Shown here one piece after another: positions 1 through 12,105 of a stretch of 64,000 nucleotides of DNA. This DNA is from Rotaria macrura (lineage: Eukaryota; Rotifera; Eurotatoria; Philodinida; Philodinidae). Location: assembly GCA_900239685.1 (NCBI GenBank), contig OENT01000127.1, forward strand, positions 124,001-188,000, given 5' to 3'. The notes beneath the pieces are model-generated. The model saw only the letters and a program-made list of their open reading frames with translations. It did no database searches and was not told the DNA's origin. Numbering within the stretch: position 1 is the stretch's first letter; each line of letters opens with the position of its first letter. Both the position numbers and the translations under genes were made by a program.

Positions 1-2946
1 GACCGATTTTAGTAGTGTACTCACTTTTTGAGTACACAAAAAATAAGATTTCACTATAGAACATATTCGCAGTACTCTACAAAAACAACAATAGCTGGTA
101 ATATTGTGCTAAAACGAATAAAATCTTTCATGTGATGAATGATTTTACTTTGTGAAGATTATATTAAAGTTAGATCCAAACAAATAGTAACTATAGAATA
201 TAATAAAACAACCATAATCACACGGCTTCATTTTATAATTTACAACAGACTGCTTTTTAACGTACTTCAATGATTTTGTTCATTTATTTTTCGAATCTAT
301 TCAACTAACAAAATTTCTTTGTGATGTTCAGTTCAAAACAGAAAATAGTTTTAGATAGACTTCGTTTTCTATCGAACCTATCGTATTAGTCAGTGTTAAG
401 AACTAATTTTTTATTCTTCCATTCCGGATATTGTGAACAATAAAACGACAAAAGACGCATTTTTTCATATGCTATTGAGTCAAATGAACGTTTTAAAAGA
501 TCATTAAATGAGAAACTAAAAAATTTTGTGAATAACTTCTTTTGAATAGCTATTTAAATGCTAGAAACTCCAATTGTTTATAACCTTTATTTAAAAAGAA
601 GGCATTGTGCAAGCATTAACAAAAGACAAGAGTAAAATTATATAAAAACTGTAGACTTATTGGGAATCTTTATACCACCACAAAATTGATAATTTAACAG
701 TACTATCAACAATAGCTTGAGAGTGTTAATATGATTGAATCACTAGTTAGGCTTTTGTATGTCAAATCGTTGTAGAAAGGAGATCAAAGTGACATAAATC
801 TTTTGTGTTAAACTTTATTTGACACACTTGTATTCTTTGAAACAAATGTCCATTGTCACTATTAGGAGTATAGCCCTGATTGTTATTCGACATATTGATA
901 CTATAACAATTCTATAGAACTCTGAAGATTGTATCGATATTGAATTTAAAATATGAAATATTTTTATAGCTACTGACTTACTTCAAGTTCAAGTTTTGAG
1001 AGAAAAAGAACACTATTTTCTGACTTATTAAATGTTTCGATGAGATCCTACATGGAGATATGTCTTGGCATCAGTGTTTACATGTATGATAACGAACACT
1101 TGTCTTCATAATGAAACATCCATTCGAATATAATCATCGATGCACTTTATGATTCTCTTAGTGATAACATCTTGAGCAATAAAATTAACTTAACTGCACA
1201 TGAAAAATAATTCTTTGTTTCGTTTATTATTGACTTGACTGTTCCCGCTGTAGGCTTTGAAGATATTGCTCTTTAGTTATCACTGAAACAAAAACGACGA
1301 TAGAAAGTACTTCTTTTCTAGATTATCAGTCCTTTCTCTATTCAACTATGAATCAATCAAAAATACAATTTTCAAATTCAACCAAACTCGAGAAAATAAA
1401 CTATCAGATGATTTTCAATTCATGAAAAATGAGCTTATAATCTGAAAATGTTTTCAAAGATTGAATAGTATCGATAGGCATTCTTTACATGTGAATATGA
1501 ATGTATGTCTGACAACGTCGGTTGTTTTTTCTTGGATACCAATGATGATCATATGTCTTTTTTCGCACACTTCATATTGTTCATATCAATTAGAACCACT
1601 CCGTTCAATTTCAAGCTTTTGGAAAAAAATCACCGAATGAACTGATCGTAAAAATAACTTTGCAATCGAACGCATGTTTCGAATTGCCAGTTTACTATAT
1701 TTAGAATGTAGGCAAAAAAAACTAAACATTTTTCTTTTGTTTTCTCTGTTCTGAAACAATTAACAATCTCATCATCTTTGCTTCTAAATCCATCATTTCA
1801 AGCATATTATTTTCATTCTAAGTAGGATTATTTCATATCAAATGTACTTTTTTGTGTAACTCTGCAAATGGTCTCATCTCAGAAGAACGATGTTCAAAAG
1901 GAAACAGCGAAAATAGATTCAGAATTTCATCATGTAATCTAGTCTATAAATAGACAGGATATATATATATAATTCTTGAAAGTTTTTCCTAATATTGTCT
2001 TCTTCTCTTGATGTATTGATGATCATCCTAATCGAATTATCCAATGAATTACAACTTGTCTCTGTCTCTCTCTCTTTCTCTCCCTGATAAACAATGCTTT
2101 TCAATCAACATTTTAAAATAAACATGAAAAACTCTCAATATATAATACAATTGGCATGGAAATTATTTAGTAGAATTTCATGTCTAACGAATACTTAGTA
2201 TGTCAATAGTCTTGTTAATTGTTATCATTTTATTTATGATAATCAAAAAAAACAACGGGACCATTTCAACATTCGAAATGTTACGATTAAATAGTGCTCC
2301 ATTAAAAACATTGGAAGAGAATATCTCGGCACTCTCTTTCTATTTGCATGTTCGTGGCATCCATGCACAACGAATAGATACATACAAACATACACGCTGA
2401 CACAGCTGTGGCCGTTCTCATATCATCTTCGTTTCTTATTTTGCCTATGTGTGTCGAGCAATGAAGCTAATTGTTATTGCTTTCTCTGTTAAAAACAGCC
2501 TTCATACAACATAGCTTACAACAACAACATATAGATATTTAAGAGAACAACATGATGTTTTCTCTTTATTGTCGATTATCGTACGGCAGATATTATACAC
2601 ATAGAATCTTATTAAAATAACAACAATTGATATTTATACTTTTGGTTTTGTTTATTTTGACTTATGTTAGCAAAATAATATTGTGTATGCATATCATCAA
2701 AAACAGATGAAATATCGACTATTTGATTTACTTGAGAATAAAATTTATTGCTTTTCATGATGACAATCACTAAGAAAGAACAAAAGAAAGAAAAAATGTT
2801 GTAAAATTGAGATTTCTTATCAGTGTGCATCTGACCGATAAAAAATTTTTCGTATTGGTGATCATCATATTATTATGTTAGACGTCAAATGAACAAAAAG
2901 AAAAACGAAAAAGAAAAACATGCATAGACATTTACTGACTAGGTTC
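1..2946. other. Gene-poor stretch, no coding exon recognised
   Basis: AT-rich sequence with stops in all frames. The only open frames (for example 2200-2400 +) have no recognisable protein character, no family motif and no neighbouring splice-consistent exon. It lies downstream of the FoxD stop codon and may include its 3' UTR. Confidence 0.6.
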
Positions 2947-3765
2947 TTAAATAGATTTTATATTTGTTTTAGTGTTTCCAATAAGATTATCTATTGTAAA
3001 TGAAGTTTTTGATGAATTTGCTTGAGTCGTTGAATGATGAGGTGTTGATAATGGCGTAAGCAGTGGGAAGGACGACGGTGGCATGAATGGTACATATCGT
3101 TTCATTGGAGCGAATGGTAATGGTAAGAGAGAAAATGATGGTGGTGGCCCGTGATGAAAATAGGATGAATGATGATGTTGATTTAAACGTTTGAAACGTT
3201 TACGTCGTCGTAAGAATGAACCATTATCGAACATGTTTTCACTAGCGGGATCTAATGTCCAATAATTTCCTTTGCCTGAAAAATTTTAAGAAACGAAGAA
3301 ATCGTTTTTGCATCCTAAATTCGCCATTCAAGTCAATTAGAACTAACCTGGATTTCCTGGTGAGCGTGGGACTTTTAAAAAGCAATCGTTTAAACTTAAA
3401 TTATGCCGTATTGAATTTTGCCAAGCTGGAAAACGTTCCTTATAATATGGAAAACGAGTCATTATGAATTCGCATATACCACTTAATGTTAAACGACGTG
3501 ATGGTGATTGCAATATAGCCATTGTTATTAATGCAATATATGAATATGGTGGCTTGACAATGTGTTGTTTTGTTGATAAAGATTTTTCTTGAGAATTTTT
3601 ATTCTGTTCATCAGGATCGCCACATAAAGATGATATAGGTGAATGAGAATTTAAATCAATTGATGATGATGATGATGATGATGATGACGACGATGAATAG
3701 GAATAGATGTGGTCTTTAGGACTAAGACTTTCAATATCATCATGATTCGATGGTGATTTTGTCAT
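2947..3765 (-). CDS. foxD: Forkhead transcription factor, FoxD type
   Basis: Two exons, 3765-3348 and 3275-2947, joined over a 72-nt GT..AG phase-1 intron, give 248 residues. The N-terminus is Ser-rich, with a run of about 12 Ser near residues 24-35 encoded by a TCA repeat. The forkhead DNA-binding domain spans about residues 71-170. It starts [14 protein letters not shown], has the recognition-helix motif [15 protein letters not shown] and ends in a basic RRRKRFKR block. The stretches [10 protein letters not shown] and [16 protein letters not shown] are typical of class D rather than of other Fox classes. The intron splits the domain between PGNPG and KGNYW. The C-terminus is His/Pro-rich and short. 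FoxD proteins are nuclear sequence-specific regulators of development. A 3' splice-like TTTTCAG lies a few bases before the ATG, so the 5' UTR may be spliced. The Fox identity is secure; class D is likely. Confidence 0.93.
3663..3690. repeat. Trinucleotide (TGA/TCA) repeat coding poly-Ser
   Basis: On the + strand this reads as repeated TGA triplets. On the coding (-) strand it is TCA, encoding most of the poly-Ser run in the FoxD N-terminus. The run is likely to be length-variable. Confidence 0.8.
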
Positions 3766-5248
3766 TGATAGAACTGAAAATAATCTTTTAAATGAAAGTA
3801 TTTATGTTTTTAAATATTTATAAAGAATGTAATGTTGTTTCGAGCAAACTTTTGTTCTATATATTTTGATAGAAGAGGAAACGTTTTCTTTTCTTTTTTT
3901 CTTTATCTTTATCTTTTTTTCCTTACTCTTACAGACGAATGATTCGGTTGACTATTTCCGATGCTAACTGTTTGCTGCTCATTTCCGTTTAACAAGCCAA
4001 AGAGAGATTGATTTATTATTGTCAATGAAAGAAGAAGAAGAGAAGAGAAAAGAGGAGAAGAGAAGAAAAGAAAAAATATTATCGTAACGGCCAATCCCAT
4101 AATCTCTCTAATGTGAAAGTATTCCCTTTTTTTTTCTCTTTCGTGCATGTATACAACCAATCAACGATTGAAAAATTCTGACTAGAATATAAGTACGAAT
4201 GTTTAGTGCAGGTGTGCGTGTGTACATGGTGCAATAAAAATTTGTGATTCTTACGTGTTTCTTTCTTATTGTGAACGAACAAATGCTAAGTAAATATTTT
4301 GAATATTCCAAAAAAACTTGTCCGTTGCTTTCTGTTTTCAAGTGTAATCGTCGCATTCATCATCATTGCTGTCGAAAAGTAAGAAATACAACAGACATGT
4401 TCTAGTAGTAAAGTGAAGAAAAAGAATACGTGTCTAAACGAAGCCTCAGGCTGTGACTTGAATAGATGTCTATGATGAGGTGATAATATGACCTTATCAA
4501 TGTCTCTAGATTTAGATGTATATAAATATGTATACATCGATCTTATGATGCCAATAAAAGAGACACACTCGAAGATATATATATATATATTGTCGATAAA
4601 ACTACAAAAGAAACGGATAACCGACTATAAACACAGACATTATTAACTCCCGGTTGTAGCATTTATTTATTTTAAATTTGTTAATTGATAACATATTAAA
4701 ATACTTATGGTATTTAAGTAAGTGCGAATACTACTTGAATATAAGGAAGGTCTAAAAGGCAAACTCAAACATTCTCATGTTTAATTGTTCCAGAGTAATA
4801 TCTTATCTAAATATTAAATTGTTAGAATGATCGATTAACTATTGTTTCATATTAACACGAAGAAAAAGCGAATATCAATTTTTGAAAATCGATAAATACA
4901 TTGCATAAATACTTATCTACATTGTTTTTCTCATAAAATCAATCGATTATATTTATTTTGTGACTTTTTTTTTGTCATTCATTCATTCATTGCCCTATTT
5001 ATATCGCATGCTTTATAATTGTCCAATTGAACAAATCAAAAACTCGATTATGCCATGCCCGTCGTGCGGAAGAAACAAGCTCATTCACATTTTCTTTTCT
5101 TTTTGCTATTAATATGATTCGTTTTCTTTTCATGAGTTGACGAGTTATTTGCAGATCATACTCATAGAATATTGGTAGTTAGCTTGTCTATAAACATGTT
5201 CGAGCAGGTAGTTCGATAGTTAGTTAGTCTCGGAAATATAATGCTGTT

Positions 5249-5264
5249 CACACACACACACACA
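5249..5264. repeat. (CA)n microsatellite
   Basis: Short uninterrupted CA dinucleotide run in intergenic DNA. Confidence 0.8.
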
Positions 5265-5858
5265 ATCATTTTGTTGTAAACACTCAAGAAACAGAAATGT
5301 TTTGAAGTGGAAAATGGAGTTTCTACAATGGCATAGAAAGAAAAGAAGAAATCAATCTATATATAAATATATATATATATATTAGATCTCTTTCTTTTTC
5401 TTTAAATGAACATGGTCACTTATTTCCTCGTCTATAACAGTTGGATGAATTATTACAAAAAAAAAGAAAGCAAAAAGATGGAATAGCATTCGGATGTTGT
5501 CACACATATGTGAAAAGGGAGTTTAGTTAAAACAATTGATTCTCATCATACATTTCTTTTTTTTCTCTTTCTCTTTGAAATAATTTCTCACAGCTCAATG
5601 ATTACCATCGTTTCGTATCGATCAAAACAAAAAAAAAAGAAGTTACTAAATGTTCTAATACTTGTATCAGTAGTCGACTGGAAAAGTACCATATGACACT
5701 GAGAAAAAAAAATAATTGAACGTACTAAAAGAGATTCGTCTCTGATCAATACTATTTATTGAATATGTTTTTATGTTTAACATGATTTGTTTTCTATATG
5801 TTCATCTCATCAGTCGGACAACTACAAACGGTCAATACCTATTTATATCTATATATCT

Positions 5859-5876
5859 ATATATATATATATATAT
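5859..5876. repeat. (TA)n microsatellite
   Basis: Uninterrupted TA run following a TATC-rich stretch. Similar TA runs occur near 4574, 5367, 13507 and 44727. Confidence 0.8.
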
Positions 5877-8448
5877 GTATATGATTGTAATTGAATTTCC
5901 GTATTAGTAGCACAATCAAATAGAACAAAAGAGATAAGATTTTATATGCTAGACGAACTTATTCTTTTCTTAGATGCGAGAAAAAGGTTGTAAAACTCTT
6001 CAATAGATTTGTATATAAACAATATTTTCAATCGTATAAGGATGAAACAACAGAATAAAAAAAAAGAAGATTTAGCGGCGGCTTGTTTTAATAATTTCAT
6101 TTTGATTCGTATTAATACGCCGACAATGACAAGAAGTGATTAAAAAACAAACACAACTTGAAATCATGTTAAATAATGTATCGATCATTTCTTGAAAAGT
6201 TATTGAACATGATGTATATGCTTCTACGTTGTTAATATTAAGCATGAAGATCGAACAACTGTTTCTTGTCCATGTTTCATACCGGATGTTATCGATCTTA
6301 ATTGTACAATACGTTGATAACTTACAAGACGTTAATTAGAAAATAATTTTGATAATTATCATTAAGCAACATATTGATACTGTCATGCTATTAGATAATG
6401 TTCGTTTTTCTTCCTACCTTTTGATAATTATTGATTATTCTGAGATACGAAAGTTGTCAAACTAGAAGAGAATATTGCATATACAAATGATGTTTCTCTC
6501 ATAGAACTATGATACAAAGTATATTTTCTTATTGTGTAACTATATAGAGAAAATACACTCGACGCCCTTCAGCAATGTTAGTTTTCTGTTTTCTCTAATC
6601 GATATCTTTGTGAAATCTATCCGTTTAAGATAAATAAGTGATATGTTCTAATAAAATTAAATCTATTGACAAAAGAACATAATCAATTGGCGACCGACTG
6701 TTTGATTTCAAATGATGAGGATCAATATGTGTCTTATCGAAATTTTAAATAACCTTAAAACGACTCGAACTCGTGAACTACTGAACCAATGGAATGGTCG
6801 TTTTCAATTCGTACGGCGACCAGTTCGATAATTATAAAAACTTCATTAAAAACCATACTTGTCATTTTGGACATGTATGTTTTGTGATTCCAAATCTAAA
6901 TTGCAATATTTTATAGTGCATTGGTACTTTTATGAATTTTAAAATCTCTTTCACAATAATTAAATGTACCTACATGAACAACATCAAATTAAGATTGATT
7001 GTCTTACGTATTTTAGTAAAGAATATTGTGCAAGTGAAACTTGAGTTTGTTTTAGAGAGGATTACCATTTCAAATTCGATTTTGAGCAGTTATGAAACAT
7101 GTAGTAGTAGTTCCATTCTATTTTCGTAAATCTCTCATGATTCATATAGATACTTCTATTGAATAGCATACATATAATCTTCGCAGTTTAGGAGATGTTT
7201 TTAATTACGACTGTACTCTTGAGGAGAAACTAATTCTTTGTTGACTGCAATTTTTTAAAAACTTCAGCCGTCCCTCTGTTTCACACTTGTTTCTATTCCT
7301 GAAACGTTCTTGATTAATCAAGACTAATTCCACTGTTAAAAAACAATCGACCAAAAAAAAATGAAAATCGTTTTGTACGTCAATGATGATTAGTATGAAG
7401 ACTCGAGTGCAAACTGTTTTTAACATAAATAGCAGAATACATTTTTCTAGTTTTTATTAAAAACCTATCCTGCATTAGATATTGATGAGATCCTAAGAAT
7501 GGAACCGGTTATACGTAAAATCTAAGTCAATTTTAGACAGCTCACCATAGTTTTAGATATTTTCGTTTAAAAGTAAGCAAACCAAGAGAAACTAAAAAGA
7601 AAAGAACACTTCAGATTTATTCTAGTATTTATTAAAAGTCATGTCTATACCACAATTAATCTAATAGCAAATGAAAGCCAGAAACATTATTGAACTTTTG
7701 TTGTCACTTTGCTTGGCTGCCATCAAGGAATATTATAAAGGATATAATCTATGATAACGTTTATTCTACTAAGTTGATGTATCATCTCTGCAATTTTCAA
7801 GTATATTTGATAAGCAATTCTTTCCGAAATGCAATAAAAGGCGAGAGAAGAACAGTCTGCTTGTATGTTGTGTGAGCACATGTGCTATTTTTCTCATTCT
7901 CTGTTGAGTAGCTACAATTGTTTTTCATTCCACTGATTACACTGAAAACGTTTTTGTACATATGTCATGACAACATAGATTTCGAAAGACAAAATATATG
8001 CGTAAATACCAAGTTGATTGATGATCAACATTTGAAATAATGTTACTTGGTCGAATGTATCGTGTCAATTAAGAACTGTCTAATTGATTTGGCAAAGTGA
8101 ACTCTACCCTCGGGAGTAAAAATAGATTGTTTCAAACATTTAGATAGCCAAATGATGTTATCCCCTTGTTGTCATGAGAAACTTTCTATTAACCAAATTG
8201 ATATTGAGATTTGGTTTTTTATGGCAACCAATCACTACTCTCATGATGATTAATATTCGATGTACAGGAATTCTATACTTTATAACATCTAGAAGTTTAT
8301 AATCTATCCTTACTAGATCTTTAATGATTGAAAGTAGAGATGCAGAATCTGTTTGCATGTGTAAATAATTACAAGCCGGACGAAATATTGTAAGGTTCCA
8401 ACAATTTAGATGCAACTATGATTTGTTGAAAAAGTTTGTCTCATCTAG

Positions 8449-9370
8449 CGGCTGCACCAAAAGTTTTGCTACATTTGATGTTTTACATGCATCTCTGTTC
8501 AGAAGTATAATAGAACATTGATCTTGTCTCCGAAAGATGCGCCGTCGAATTCTCTACATACTTCCAATTGTTTTATTCTAGAACAATAGAACTGAAAGTT
8601 TTTACAGGTCACATAGTATGATTATGTGCCATTGTGCTACTTCACACACATTTTTTAGCAATTTATTTTCTCGTGGAAACGAATACTAATAGGTTTTGAA
8701 ACATAGTCTACTAGTAGAAAGTTCTTGAAAATCTCCATCAACTATCTATATACGCAAAGCTTTTAAATACTCATTATTTGTGTTAGACGCATGGTCATGT
8801 TTTGAAAATGGCATGATTTTCATGCTTGGCTACTCCTTTTCAAAGAACGTATTCTAGAAATTTCATTTATGATCCAATCATTTTCATTTTTGCATTATTG
8901 CATAGAAAATTGATTCCTTTTTCAACGTGCAGCACAAATCACGTATGCAAAAGCAATGCAACTGCAAGAAGTATCGAAATGATGTCAAGTAGACTGTTTT
9001 AGTTCTAGCGGCTAAGACAGACCATAGCTTCAAGACAAACGTAGAGTGTAATCATAGACTTGCAAATAATTCTACAAGAATATCTGACATACATTCAAAT
9101 TACAAATAGAAAATCGCTTACGTATCTGTTTATAAGTTGGAAAGATTTTTGAAAATAGAAAAACAAACGCGTGGGAAGTAGCACCATTTCGCATAGTCAT
9201 ACTACGTGACGTATTAAATATTTGCAATTCTATTGTTCTAGAATAAAACAATCACCAGTTTGTAGAGAAGTTGACAGTGCATCTTTCGGAGACAAGATCA
9301 ATGTTATATTATACTTCTGAGCAGAGATGCATGCAACACACCGAATATTGTAAAACTTTTGGCTCACCCG
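8449..9370. mobile_element. Large imperfect inverted repeat (foldback-like element)
   Basis: The left arm, about 8449-8650, reappears reverse-complemented at about 9170-9370. By eye roughly four bases in five match, with long exact blocks around TTGTCTCCGAAAGATGC and TTTTATTCTAGAACAATAG. The spacer of about 520 nt has no recognisable coding sequence. The arms begin with CGG.TG..CCAAAAG. No clear target-site duplication is visible, so the exact ends and superfamily are uncertain. It is best explained as an old nonautonomous foldback or MITE-type element. Confidence 0.6.
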
Positions 9371-11102
9371 GTGTATGGGAGTTAACTAGAAAGATTCAAT
9401 GCTGAGCAATCTATACTTACTTCCACTAATGAATTCTTTTGTGTTATGAGTCACTTCTTAAATTAATCGATTTTTCTAATCTTAATTTTCACATGTTCGA
9501 ATAGATCAAGAACGTTTAACCTTAACCTTTATGCCAGCGCAAGAGAAAGATTCTCAATAACTTATTTGTGTTTGGAAGAATCCTAACGTCTTGATAACAA
9601 GTTTCAAATAACTACTAGACACTTTTTCGTGATTGACCTAAAAACATTTGCTTAACATTTGACTTCTTTGTAGGTGTTTGTGGAAAGTCTACTTTTGGAA
9701 AAATATAACATGTCATCTGTATCTCTCATTGCTTTCATCTAACAAATTCATAGAGTATTTTCCATCGATTAAATGTGATCATACAGAATTGTAGTCGATG
9801 AAACAATCTGTCGAATGATATGAACTATTGTCAACTTTCATTTATATTAATATCGAATGATTGAATAGCACTGATTCTCGTGCGCTGTATTTAAGCTTTC
9901 TAGAATACGATAGCGGAGTACTGTATGAATGACCAAGAGGTCATTATCTTCATTTACCTAGTATCCACGATAGTAGAATCTCATAACTGATTTTAATCAT
10001 TCCGGCAGATTCTTATGATTGAAACAACGTAGTATATTAGTAACATGAAAGGCACACGTTTACAGGTATAAATGCTGAGACCAGTAATGTACAGATAAAG
10101 AATACGAGAATTTGACTTTCGATTACTTTCGAATAGAACTTGACATGCTCTTTAACATGAAAGTTAAAAATAAAATCCAGTTGATAGTGTGAGAACTTAA
10201 CTAGTGATGTTCTTTTTCAAATCATAGTTAAGAAAAAAAAGGCTTCTGAAGAAAGTAAATCGTTTTTTTTTGAGGTTTATATTGATGTCAATTGTATTCT
10301 GCTGTTGATTAGCTATTTAAGTGAAAAAGAGACAAATCAAATTCCTACTAGAATATATCTGTGTAAAATGCAAGAAAAATTCTTCTTGTTGAGTTCATCA
10401 ATTTCAAAGTAGTACTTTGCATGAGTACTTATCATAATTTGAAACGTCGATATACATACGTTTGATTTGCGTTGTTTTTCTAATAAAATTTGATACTGAA
10501 AGTCTTCAAGAAAACAGATAAAAGAGCAAAATGATACGATATGTAAGTATATTTATTTTCAATCGTTGAACACGTGTTCAATAATCAATATGTCAAACTA
10601 GCTCCTAAAATTTCTGCTCGACATTCATTCATTGTATAGGACATACTTTGCGCCATCTATGATTGTTCGATTTCTCATATTTTCTTTTCCCATACAAGAG
10701 TTTCTGGCATTCGTACAGATATCTATCTATCGTTTACTGTTATATTAAGTAGTACTGTTGCATATCTAATTTCTTCTCATTTTAGATAGAATAAGTCATC
10801 ATGTCATCTGATGATTTTGTTATAGCTGTTGTTTTCGATTTAGCAAATAAAGTCAGAGAAAAATTATTGCATACTCGTAATTATTTCAAATATTTGGTTA
10901 TTTGTGATTTGAGGTAAAAAGAAATCAGTAATGTCATACATAAAACTGTGCGTTACAAAGAAACAGTACTAATAGCAAACACGAAAACCAACAAATACAT
11001 TTTCTTTTGCTGAACCTGCATCGATGTATATACATATTGAATTCATTCGTTTTTGTCAATATTTCAGGAAATATCTGATCGAATATAACATGTCATGTTT
11101 GA

Positions 11103-11793
11103 CTATTTTCTTGTGGCCGGTGATCGACAGGGTACTGGAGGAGCAAGAGGTACTGAATTATATGGTGGTGGCATCCTTGTATCTCGCAATTGCTGTTCTT
11201 CAATAGGAGCTGACGCTTGTGTAGTTTGATTATTATACTCTTGAGTATCTAAACCAGGGGTAAACTCATCACAGATTTTATTCATCCAATCCATTCGTTC
11301 AGCTTTAATTAATTTGATCCAACAGCCACCACGTTGATACTAAAAAAATATGGTTGTTGACTTTTAAAATTCGAAAAAAAGGACTTGAACCTGGATTGAA
11401 CATTGATCAGGTTCAATTTCACTGGGCAATCTTGCAATTGATAATGAATAAATTCTTGTTTCATTGGATCTTGTTTGTACATTTAATGTAAATGTAAATG
11501 ATCTAAACCAAATATCACATGAAAATATCTTAATTCATGTTTATTCAACGTACTGATTTTGAAAGTTCAGTGCTGTTTGCTGTCCATTTGTTGGAATCAT
11601 TTTTGTAATTTTCGGAAATGATCGTTTTACTTTCAACTCAGGAATATCTAGATAGACCAAGACTTTTCGTGACCCTTCTTCTTGTACCACAACTAAAATA
11701 GAAAGAATCAAAGAAGAGATTCATGATTTTGAGAAAGATAACGATCGTTTTTATATTCATACAATTTGGTATGATCGGTCTTGTATTTGCCAT
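11103..11793 (-). CDS. CS-domain (p23/CacyBP-like) protein
   Basis: Four exons (11793-11763, 11692-11554, 11502-11391, 11339-11103), joined by 70-, 51- and 51-nt GT..AG introns in phases 1, 2 and 0, encode 172 residues starting MANTRPIIPN. Residues of about 10-115 show the beta-sandwich pattern of a CS domain: a strand VLVYLDIPEL, then SFTFTLNV, YSLSIARLP, and the late strand WIKLIKAE followed by W. Spacing in the second half resembles the CS domain of CacyBP/SIP. The helical N-terminal and SGS segments of CacyBP are absent, so it is not called CacyBP. The C-terminal 50 residues are Gln/Pro-rich and look disordered. CS domains commonly act as HSP90 co-chaperone or adaptor modules; the role here is inferred only. 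A GTG-initiated extension upstream was rejected because the first ATG in frame gives a natural N-terminus. Confidence 0.7.
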
Positions 11794-12105
11794 AATCCTT
11801 GCTTCCGAATGACGTTGACGTTTTTTTCTTCTTTCTACCACCAGAATGAATGACTTATTTCATTGGTGTTTGTACAAGCCAATTAATCAGCTGACAGGTC
11901 TTAGTCGTATTACTTACGCAAAAAAAAAGAATTCAAGAACTTTTATATTTTTAATCATTCTCAATCTGTTAAATTTTTCTCGGTATCGCAAAAAAAAAGA
12001 AGTGATCGTAAAGGCTGTTGTTAAGTGACGGTACTTAATTATGGTTACTTGACTGACCGCTTAATCATCCTACTTTAACGATTGAATATTAACTGTATCG
12101 AGAAT
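11794..12105. promoter_or_regulatory. Divergent promoter interval (312 nt)
   Basis: The start codons of the CS-domain gene (-) and TMEM107 copy 1 (+) face away from each other across only about 310 nt. The two promoters must overlap or lie very close. No convincing TATA box was seen. An A-rich repeat (a run of A followed by GAA) occurs near 11921 and 11989. Confidence 0.5.

Larger units (their letters stand above)
3766..11102. other. Gene-poor intergenic region (7.3 kb)
   Basis: No protein-coding exon with family character was found on either strand. Several open frames at 3909-4537 overlap one another antisense and are AT-rich noise. The stretch holds microsatellites (TA runs near 4574, 5367 and 5859; a CA run near 5249) and a large imperfect inverted repeat at 8449-9370, listed separately. 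A 38-codon open frame at 10801-10917 (+) ends beside a GTAAAA donor-like sequence but has no partner exon. Confidence 0.5.

Noticed and set aside
4079..4537. Three overlapping open frames upstream of FoxD on the - strand
   Set aside because: They overlap one another, are low-complexity and have no splice-linked partners.
10801..10917. 38-codon ATG frame ending near a donor-like GTAAAA
   Set aside because: No downstream exon on the + strand could be joined in phase before TMEM107; too short to call.
11638..11841. Upstream GTG-initiated extension of the CS-domain gene
   Set aside because: GTG is not a normal animal start. The in-frame ATG at 11793 gives a complete domain, and the far part of this frame crosses an intron.
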